Shown in pieces: positions 22,688 to 28,995 of a DNA stretch of 28,995 nucleotides. Origin of the DNA: an uncultured Kiritimatiellota bacterium. GTDB taxonomy: Bacteria; Verrucomicrobiota; Kiritimatiellia; RFP12; UBA1067. A model generated the notes under the pieces. It worked only from the letters and a program-made list of their open reading frames with translations. It was not told the origin of the DNA and ran no database searches. Each line of letters opens with the position of its first letter. The first letter of the stretch is position 1. Location: assembly GCA_934635225.1 (NCBI GenBank), contig CAKTYZ010000026.1, forward strand, positions 1 to 28,995, written 5' to 3'. The position numbers were made by a program, and so were the translations under genes.

Positions 22688-25563
22688 TGCCCATCATACT
22701 GTTGCTTGTACACACGTCGCGGCATGACTGCCGCGACCAGATCGAGGCCGCGCATCGCACGGCGGCGGCGCGGTGCGCACGCGTCGAGGTCGTCGAGTTC
22801 TCGGGGCGAAGGCCGTCTCGTCAGGAGCTCGCCCGCCTCTTCTCCTTCTGGAATCCCATTGGCGTCATCGACATCTGCAACGGCTCCTCGAGTCCTTTTG
22901 ACTTCCTGTCCGACAGGCTCCCCGTCGTCCGCGTCGAGCCTGATGACCGTTCGTTCTGGGGCCAGCGCAATCAGGCCCTCGTCATTCAGGATTCCGTCCC
23001 CGGCGGGCAGCTTGCCGCGCGCGAACTGCTCGCCCAGGACCTGGCCGGCTTCGGGTATGTCGATTTCTACCGGAGCGCCAAGTGGTCCGATGCGCGCCAT
23101 CGCGGGTTCGTCAAGGCGCTGTCCTTTGCCAATCGGCAGGCACGGCATTTCCCTCCGCTGCCGAAGGGCGATGCGCGCCTGACGGCACTGGCCGCCTGGC
23201 TCAGGGAGCTGCCGAAGCCGGCGGGCGTCTTCGCCGCGACGGACTTCGTCGCGCTGGAGGTTCTCTCCATCGCCGCCCAGGTTGGCATTGACGTGCCGCG
23301 CGACCTGTGTGTCGTCGGCATGGACAACGACCTCGTTTCATGCGAAAACGCCTACCCGACGCTGACCAGCGTGAAGACGGACTTCGCGCGCTCGGGCGTC
23401 CTGGCCGTCGAGCTGGTCTTCCGGATGCGCGCAAACCCCGCCGCGCCGCCGAGGTGCCAGACCTACGCCGGGCACGTCCTGGTCCGTCGCCAGTCCACGC
23501 GGCGCGCGGCGGCGATGGACCCTGTCGTCGCTCGGGCGGTCGAGTGGATTCGCCTCAACGCCACGTCGCCCATCGGCGTGGCGGACGTGGCTTCGGCCGT
23601 TGATGTCGCGCGCCGGACCCTTGAGCAGCGCTTCCGCAAGGTGATCGGACGGTCGATACTGGACGTCTTGCGCGAAGTGCGCCTGGAGGCGGCGTTCGAG
23701 TTCCTGCGCAATCCGCAGCAGGTCATTGGCGCGATTGCCAACCAATGCGGGTACGATTCGGACCTGACGCTTCGGCGCATCTTCCGGAGGGCAACGGGGC
23801 TGACGCCGAGGGCCTGGCGCGCGGCAAACGTGAAGGGCCTTCTGCTTGGCGCGGCCCTGGTGTTTGCCGGCTGCGCGTGGGCGGGAGACCCCGACCGTCC
23901 GAAAGAGGTGGTCAGCCAGCCGCCGTCGGGTCCGGTCTCGGTGATGACGAATGCCGCCGGGCGCGTTGTCGCCGACTTCGGTCGCCATGCCTTTGGCTGG
24001 CTGGAAGTCGATGCCGCCGCCACTGGGCGTTATGAGATTGTCTGGGGGGAGCTCCTGAACGACGTCGGGTCCGTCGAGACGAACCGCTTTTATACGGTCG
24101 AGCGTGCGAATGTCCGCTGCGCCTGTACGACGGGGACGTTCGCGCGCGTCGGATGGCAGCGCATCCCGCTGCAGGCGGGAAACGGCAGCGCGTTCTATCA
24201 AGGCGCCTGGAACCAGTTCCTTGTGCCCGTGCGCTATGGCAATGTCATGCCCTTTCGCTGGGCAGAGGTCGTGGAGGCCCCGTTTGAGATTCGCCCCGGC
24301 TCGCTGCGGCAGGTCGCGGTCCGCTATCCGCTTGACCTGGACGAGTCGCGGTTTGCCTCGTCGTCTCCCGCCCTGGACCGCGTGATCGGCTTCTGCAAGT
24401 ATTCGATTGCCGCGACGTCTTTTCTCGGGCGCTTCGTGGACGGCGACCGCGAACGCCTGACCTACGAGGCGGATTCCCTCATCGCCCAGCTGGGTTCGTA
24501 CGCCATGTCGTCGGACTACGCGCTGGCACGCGCGACGCTGGACTGGGTGAGTGACCACAGCACCTGGCCGACGGAATGGAAGCAGTTCTTCGTGCGCATG
24601 TGCTGGCTGGACTGGATGTACACGGGCGACACGTCGCGGATTGCCCGTTACTACGAGCTGATGCGGACGCAGAGGATCTGGTCGGAATGCGCACGCGCGG
24701 ACGGTCTGCTGGTCACGGGCGGAGAGGAGGGCAAGGGCAAAACGCGGGATATCGTCGACTGGGCAAAGGGCTACCGCGACGGCTTCGTCTTCCGTTCCGT
24801 CAACGCCGTGGTCAACGCCTTGCGCTACCGCAATCTCCTTGAGATGCGCGATATGGCTGCCGCGTTGGGGAAGTCGGCGGACGCGGCGTCCTTTGCAGCA
24901 GAGGCGCATCGGCTCAGGGGCGCGTTCTTGAGCGCGTTCCTTGACCCTCGGACAGGACTGGTGCGCGATGGGGAGGGGACGGACCACGTGACCGTCCAGG
25001 GGAATGCGATGGCCCTGTCGTGCGGCGTCTTGCCGCCGGACAAGGTCGGGCCGGCGGCGGACTTCATTGTCGGCAAGGGCATGTCCTGCAGCACCTATAT
25101 GGCGCAGTTTGTGTTGGAAGCCCTCTGCCGCGCCGGACGCGTCGAGGCGGCGCTGGACCTGATGACGACGGAAGGGCCGCGCGGCTGGCTTGCGATGCTG
25201 GCGAAAGGGGCGACGATCACCACGGAGTTCTGGGACTTGACGTTGGCCGAGAAGTGGCGCGTGCCGGACATGAACCACGCCTGGTCGACGGCTCCGTTGA
25301 ATGTCGTCAGCCGGTTCGTCTTGGGCGTGACGCCGCTTGAACCGGGGTTTGAGCGCATTTCCGTGGCGCCGCGCACAGGCTATCTCAGGCGTCTGAGCGC
25401 ACGCGTGCCGACGCGGAAGGGATGCGTGGGACTGCAGCTTGACCGGGACGACGGCGGCTGGACGGTTGCGCTCGACCTCCCCGCCCCAACGCGCTTCACG
25501 TGGGGTGGAACGTCCAAAGACCTTCCGGCGGGACGCCATGCTTTTGTGGTCGGCGGGGACTGA
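22687..25563 (+). CDS. Fusion: XylR-type AraC regulator joined to a GH78-type alpha-L-rhamnosidase
   Basis: One open frame of 958 residues. Residues ~1-275 are a LacI/periplasmic-binding-like sensor domain (ATDFVALEVL, CVVGMDND), 275-381 an AraC double helix-turn-helix ending GLTPRAWRAA, exactly where XylR-type regulators normally end. With no stop codon it continues into V382-KGLLLGAALVFAGCAWAG, a perfect signal-peptide-like segment, and then a GH78-like domain: DGDRERLTYEAD (585-596), TTEFWD (Glu847) and NHAWSTAP (His864). Cytoplasmic DNA-binding and exported enzyme domains in one chain are unusual. Either a stop was lost, a second protein starts at GTG 23830, or the product is membrane-spanning with DNA-binding inside and enzyme outside, as in ToxR-like regulators. 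The mRNA appears leaderless. Domain calls are firm; the fusion's meaning is open. Confidence 0.85.
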   Translation: MPIILLLVHTSRHDCRDQIEAAHRTAAARCARVEVVEFSGRRPSRQELARLFSFWNPIGVIDICNGSSSPFDFLSDRLPVVRVEPDDRSFWGQRNQALVIQDSVPGGQLAARELLAQDLAGFGYVDFYRSAKWSDARHRGFVKALSFANRQARHFPPLPKGDARLTALAAWLRELPKPAGVFAATDFVALEVLSIAAQVGIDVPRDLCVVGMDNDLVSCENAYPTLTSVKTDFARSGVLAVELVFRMRANPAAPPRCQTYAGHVLVRRQSTRRAAAMDPVVARAVEWIRLNATSPIGVADVASAVDVARRTLEQRFRKVIGRSILDVLREVRLEAAFEFLRNPQQVIGAIANQCGYDSDLTLRRIFRRATGLTPRAWRAANVKGLLLGAALVFAGCAWAGDPDRPKEVVSQPPSGPVSVMTNAAGRVVADFGRHAFGWLEVDAAATGRYEIVWGELLNDVGSVETNRFYTVERANVRCACTTGTFARVGWQRIPLQAGNGSAFYQGAWNQFLVPVRYGNVMPFRWAEVVEAPFEIRPGSLRQVAVRYPLDLDESRFASSSPALDRVIGFCKYSIAATSFLGRFVDGDRERLTYEADSLIAQLGSYAMSSDYALARATLDWVSDHSTWPTEWKQFFVRMCWLDWMYTGDTSRIARYYELMRTQRIWSECARADGLLVTGGEEGKGKTRDIVDWAKGYRDGFVFRSVNAVVNALRYRNLLEMRDMAAALGKSADAASFAAEAHRLRGAFLSAFLDPRTGLVRDGEGTDHVTVQGNAMALSCGVLPPDKVGPAADFIVGKGMSCSTYMAQFVLEALCRAGRVEAALDLMTTEGPRGWLAMLAKGATITTEFWDLTLAEKWRVPDMNHAWSTAPLNVVSRFVLGVTPLEPGFERISVAPRTGYLRRLSARVPTRKGCVGLQLDRDDGGWTVALDLPAPTRFTWGGTSKDLPAGRHAFVVGGD
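23830..25563 (+). other. Possible internal gene: secreted GH78-type alpha-L-rhamnosidase from an internal GTG
   Basis: Starting at the GTG at 23830, in the same frame as the regulator fusion, gives a 577-residue protein beginning MKGLLLGAALVFAGC, a complete signal peptide (cleavage near AWA|GD, or a lipobox-like FAGC). The rest is the rhamnosidase-like domain. The only Shine-Dalgarno-like sequence, GAGGG at about 23808-23812, is too far away (17 nt) to be convincing. Separate translation is an inference from the normal architecture of the two parts. Confidence 0.45.
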
Positions 25564-25580
25564 CGGGGAGGTCGGACTGC

Positions 25581-25695
25581 TGCGCATTGGACGGGTCTCG
25601 AGATGCGCATCGGACGGGTCGCATGATGCGCATCGGACGGGTCGCATGATGCGCATGAGACGGGTCGCGTGATGCGCATCGGACGGGTCGCGTGA
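25581..25695. repeat. Five tandem 23-bp repeats
   Basis: Units begin at 25581, 25604, 25627, 25650 and 25673, each starting TGCGCATCGGACGGG and continuing TCGCRTGA. Units 2 and 3 are identical; units 1, 4 and 5 differ by one to four bases. Each junction creates the palindrome ATGCGCAT (units 2-5). There are no spacers. The array lies between the rhamnosidase stop (25563) and the -35 at 25697, directly against the promoter. Confidence 0.93.
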
Positions 25696-25696
25696 T

Positions 25697-25725
25697 TTGA
25701 CGGTGAGGGGGCAATCTGCTATACT
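25697..25725 (+). promoter_or_regulatory. Near-consensus sigma-70 promoter of the beta-strand-repeat surface protein
   Basis: TTGACG (25697-25702), a 17-bp spacer and TGC-TATACT (-10 at 25720-25725). Transcription would start near 25732, with a ~57-nt leader. The -35 abuts the tandem-repeat array, which would place repeat-bound proteins right beside RNA polymerase. Confidence 0.88.
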
Positions 25726-25788
25726 ACTTCTCATTGTTACTGCGGAAGCGGTGGTTTTGAACTTAAACAAAAGAAAGTAGGTCTGGTG

Positions 25789-28465
25789 ATGCAGAGGAAG
25801 GTGGGTTCAGGTGTACGTGTCTTGTCGGCTGCGGTCGGGGTTGCCCTTTCGATAGGGGGGGGGGCTTTGGGCCGATGACCTTCCGTCCATAGAGAACGGG
25901 ACGCTGACGCTGGATGTTGCGGCGGGTGTCACGACCACCTACACGGAGGCCTTGCCCGCCGCGACGACGCTCGTCAAGACAGGCCCCGGATGCGCCGTTC
26001 TCAGCGTGGCTTCGACGGCGTTCAAGGGAAACGTCGACATTCGCGAGGGCACGCTCCAGCTGACGGACCGCGATGCGGCGGGGACGGGCACGAAGATTGA
26101 GGTGACGGGCGATGCGGCCACGCTTCACCTCAACTTCCCGCGACCGGTCGGGGCGAATGCGAACACGATGTTCTTTTCGGGTCACGATGTCACCATTCGC
26201 GGCAAGGGCGCAGACGGCAAGGGGGCATTCCGCTATACCGCCACGTCGGATGGAATGGATGACAACATGCTGGATTCGTTGACGCTTTCGGACGATGCGT
26301 TCATCGCTGTGCCGACTCGTTTCGGCATCCGAAACAAGATCACTCTGAATGGCCACGCGCTGACGCGCGCGGATGCCCCCAACGAATGGACCCCGTGGAT
26401 ATGGAACAGCCCATCCTGTACCATTGATGCGGGCATCATCTCGAATCTCGTGGGTTGCCTGACGGCACAGCGCATCCCAACCTTTTCCGATCCGGACAAC
26501 ACGACATTCTGCATGGCCGGCGGTCGATTCCTGTTTTGGGTCTCGGATCGTCCGTTGCCGTGCCGTGTCGTCTGGGACCGAGGGGTTCTGTCCGTTGAAA
26601 ACGGAACGAGCGCCTCCTGCAACATCATCTCGGGTGATTTCCTTGCCGAGAAGGACCTTGCCATTTACCATGGCCATCCGACGTACCGGATTGAATTCAC
26701 GGGGCCAACTGCCGTGAAAGGGAAACTTTCCCACAGTGGCAATGGCCTTGTCTATCTGAATGGCCCGACTGATGCGGAGTCCCTGTACGTTTCGTCCGAG
26801 GGCGGTCGTCTCGTCTGCTCCTCGAACGTGACGCGGCGGGTGGGGTGGGACGGTCTTGTCCTGAATGCCGCGAATACGCGTCTCGATCTGGAGGATGGGT
26901 TGCTGAGCGGGCGTTGGATTCGGCTTGGCAACGGCTGGTGGGGGCGCAGCACGTTCGTGCAGTCCGGCGGCACTTTCTTGGCGGAAGGCGACACGTTCGC
27001 GGGCGAATCGGACGGTTCGTACGGCGCGTGGCTGATGACGGGCGGCACGGCGATATTCAGCAATGAAGTCCACTTCGCCAAGTCCTCGGGATCGGAGGGC
27101 ATCCTGTGGCAGAGCGGCGGTCTGCTGCAGGCGAAACGGTTGGGCAGAATGCTCATTGGCGGCAGCGGGCGCGGGTTCTACGGCGTTTTCAATGGCGCGA
27201 CCAATGACACGTGCACCGTCAAGTATGGCAATAGCGTGCGCCTTCATCTGGGCGACAGTGCGAATGGGCGGGCGACGTTGGCCGTTTCGGGCGCGGGTTC
27301 GGTCATCGATACGGAGATCGTCCTCATGGGCAACAAGGATGTCGTGTCCACGAATGTCGTCGCCGTCACGGACGGCGGAACGCTCAAGGCGCGTCGCTTC
27401 TTCCGAGACGAGGCGGTTGCGGCGGGTTCGGCCAATGACGTGTACGTGGACGGCGGCACGGTCATGCCGACGTTTTGGTTCGGGTGGAACCATGTCGATT
27501 CCACCGCCAGCCAGTTCCTCTTGCGCAGCCCTGACTTCTGGACAATCGGACCGCGCGGCATGGTGATCGACACGTCCGAGCTTGAAGGGGAAGAAAACGA
27601 AGCCGCCCCGCATCATTATCTGTCGGACTGGCCGCATCCGCTCTCGGATGCGACAGGGCGTGGCCTCGCGTCTGTCGAACTCCCCGTTGGCGATTCGGCG
27701 TTTGCGGCGGAGACGTATTACGGACCCGTGTTCGTGGATGTCGAAGGGCCGGCCGGCAGCCATGGCGCGGCGGCGATGGCGGCATTTGACCCGATGGAGA
27801 AGAAACTGACGCACGTCGTCGTGGTTTCGCCCGGCTGCGGCTACGACGAGACGACGAGAGTCTTTGTTCGTTCGTCCGCGAAAGAGGGGCGGTTCGAATG
27901 CGCCTACACGCTGACGGAGGCGCGTGGCGGCGGTCGTCTGACCAAGCGCGGCGCCAACGCCGTCTCCCTGTACGGCGCGAACACCTACACGGGCGGCACG
28001 GTGGTCGAGGCGGGCACGCTCGCCATGCGCGGCGAGAGGTCGTTCCCGGCGAACACCGCGCTCAAGGTGATGGACGGGGCCGCGTTCGAGAACGAGGGCC
28101 GCGCGCTCGCCGTCTCCGCGCTGTCCGGCGCGGGCGGCTCGGTGAGGAAGTGCGCGAACGCCCTGTCCGTGGGCGAGGCGCTGGAGATTTCGGTCGCCGA
28201 GCTCTTCGCCGCGTCGGGTCCGCTGACGGTCGACGCGAAGGTGACGTTTGCCGAGGGCGCCGTCGTGCGCGTGACCGACCCCGAGAACCTCCCCGCGCAC
28301 CAGCAGGACGGGAACCGCCCCTTCCTGAAGGCGACGGGCGGCTTCGCGGGCCCGATTCCGAAGCTGACGCTGACGGACGCGACGGGACGGGCGTGGAAGG
28401 TCCTCCGTTCGGGCGACACCCTGCGTTTCGGGCCGGAATGGGGCGCGATCATGCTGGTGCGCTAA
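25789..28465 (+). CDS. Autotransporter-associated beta-strand repeat surface protein, frameshifted at a G10 tract
   Basis: ATG 25789 begins a good signal peptide, MQRKVGSGVRVLSAAVGVAL, but ten G at 25855-25864 send the frame to TGA at 25876-25878 after 29 residues. With nine G (or twelve) the frame joins the long downstream one: ...SIGGGLWA|DDLPSIENGTLTL, restoring cleavage after LWA and a protein of about 891 residues. The downstream frame cannot begin in front of the tract because TAG (25853-25855) blocks it; the best start in it, TTG 25952, has no signal peptide. The body has beta-strand repeats of the PATR type: LVKTGPGCAVLSV with FKGNVDIREGTLQL, and LTKRGANAVSLYGANTYTGGTVVEAGTLAM. It ends GAIMLVR, with no autotransporter barrel or PEP-CTERM tail. 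The state seen here should be OFF, unless slippage at the tract or an assembly error explains it. Confidence 0.8.
25855..25864 (+). repeat. Homopolymeric G10 tract inside a signal-peptide sequence
   Basis: Ten consecutive G within codons for the end of the signal peptide. It is the exact point where the two overlapping frames of the beta-strand-repeat gene need one base removed to join. This is the classical size and position of a phase-variation tract in surface-protein genes. Confidence 0.92.
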
Positions 28466-28510
28466 GGCACGCGGGTGCCGTGCCAACCAAAGACGAGAAG
28501 ATCGGGTGAC

Positions 28511-28995
28511 ATGAACAAGACATACAGGCTCGCGCTTGTTGTGCTGGTCGGGCTGGCGGCGCTGACGCTTTCGGCGTCGCCCATTGCCCTGCAACAGAAT
28601 CCGGCTGTTACGCAGATGCCGGATGGAACGGTCGTCGTTGACAGCCTGTCGTCGCCTTCCGAGTTCGGCTGGCGTTGCTACACGGTCAACGCGGATCCGT
28701 CTCTGCTTCGTCCGAACGCGCGCTATCGCGTCTCTTTCAAGTGTCGTGTGGAAGGCGGCGGCGACCGCGCGCGTCTGCTGGTGCTGGTCCGCCCGCTCTC
28801 CTTCATGAGGGGCGAAAGGGACGTGCTGGGGCTGTTCGTCGAGCCGACGGACGGGGAATGGCGGTCGTTCTCGGTTCCCGCGGAAACGTCGGACGTCTCG
28901 GACTACCGGCTGCAAATCCATTCGTGGAACCGCATCCGGGCCGAGATCAAGGACCTCACGGTCGAGACGCGTCTGCCGCTGGCGTTCGTGCCCGC
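28511..28995 (+). CDS. Secreted protein, N-terminal part only (cut by window end)
   Basis: ATG 28511 opens a frame that runs to the window end (161 codons, no stop). It begins MNKTYRLALVVLVGLAALTLSAS, a signal peptide. The following ~135 residues are beta-rich, with phrases such as ARYRVSFKCRVEG and EWRSFSVPAE, as in carbohydrate-binding jelly-roll domains that precede glycoside hydrolases (CBM4/9-like). There is no strong Shine-Dalgarno. The 45-nt gap after the preceding gene holds only a small hairpin (GGCAC-GCGG-GTGCC, 28466-28479) without a T tract, so the gene may be cotranscribed with it. A glycan-active enzyme is a guess from the N-terminal domain. Confidence 0.7.
   Translation, partial: MNKTYRLALVVLVGLAALTLSASPIALQQNPAVTQMPDGTVVVDSLSSPSEFGWRCYTVNADPSLLRPNARYRVSFKCRVEGGGDRARLLVLVRPLSFMRGERDVLGLFVEPTDGEWRSFSVPAETSDVSDYRLQIHSWNRIRAEIKDLTVETRLPLAFVP

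Noticed and set aside
25581..25695. Possible CRISPR array
   Set aside because: The 23-bp units are contiguous with no unique spacers and no cas genes nearby; this is a tandem repeat.
25496..25714. Repeat-encoded minus-strand peptide (RPMRIMRPVRCAS-like)
   Set aside because: It is just the translation of the tandem repeat; no start context or promoter supports it.
28466..28479. GGCAC-GCGG-GTGCC hairpin as a terminator
   Set aside because: Only a 5-bp stem with no following T run.
25763..28921. Minus-strand open frame of 1052 codons, and similar ones at 272-2812, 2861-4726, 10396-12564, 23338-25770
   Set aside because: They are antisense to well-supported genes, are extremely Arg/Val/Ala-rich without domains, and have no promoters or ribosome-binding sites. 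They arise from the codon bias of GC-rich genes.

Overview
This window reads as a high-GC bacterial chromosome segment, most likely from a carbohydrate-degrading member of the Planctomycetes-Verrucomicrobia-Chlamydiae group, and I think probably a gut Kiritimatiellota. The reasons are the combination of a PEP-CTERM protein, an autotransporter-associated beta-strand repeat protein, very long secreted beta-helix proteins, a SUMF1-fold secreted protein, many secreted glycoside hydrolases and XylR/AraC-type sugar regulators. The taxonomic call is inference; no 16S sequence is present. Every gene I can support is on the + strand. The long minus-strand open frames are shadows of GC-rich coding sequence.

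Layout. (1) 1-84: the 3' end of a 5S rRNA gene and a strong terminator, so an rRNA operon lies just upstream. (2) 85-379: AT-rich regulatory region with a tandem repeat, two palindromes and an extended -10. (3) 380-7675: a surface-protein operon with a 1968-residue beta-helix protein, a PEP-CTERM protein and a small secreted protein. (4) 7728-10417: a GAF-like/P-loop ATPase/DUF4143-like protein with a G11 tract near its 3' end, overlapping an amidase_3 cell-wall amidase. (5) 10480-13628: a GH127-type (DUF1680) glycosidase and a secreted IdeS/Mac-like cysteine peptidase. (6) 13719-15683: ribokinase plus a GRP-family sugar transporter, closed by an 18-bp-stem terminator. (7) 15884-22649: a tight operon of a 54-residue secreted peptide, a SUMF1-fold protein, a clan GH-A glycosidase, an SGNH acetylesterase and an unclassified secreted protein. 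(8) 22687-25563: one uninterrupted frame joining a XylR-type AraC regulator to a signal-peptide-like segment and a GH78-type alpha-L-rhamnosidase. (9) 25581-25695: five tandem 23-bp repeats next to a near-consensus promoter. (10) 25789-28465: a beta-strand-repeat surface protein whose signal peptide is put out of frame by a G10 tract. (11) 28511-end: the start of another secreted protein.

How the genes fit together. Most of the window serves plant or host glycan breakdown outside the cytoplasm: arabinofuranosidase-type, rhamnosidase-type and clan A enzymes, deacetylation, and uptake and phosphorylation of a pentose such as ribose. Large adhesin-like proteins are interspersed. Promoters are unusually easy to read: seven share a TATAMT-like -10, six of them with TGN in front (consensus near TGGTATAMT). 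Three genes start so close to the -10 that their mRNAs should be leaderless, while neighbours carry a perfect AAGGAGG. Two long G tracts inside coding regions are the clearest candidates for phase variation or, less interestingly, assembly error.
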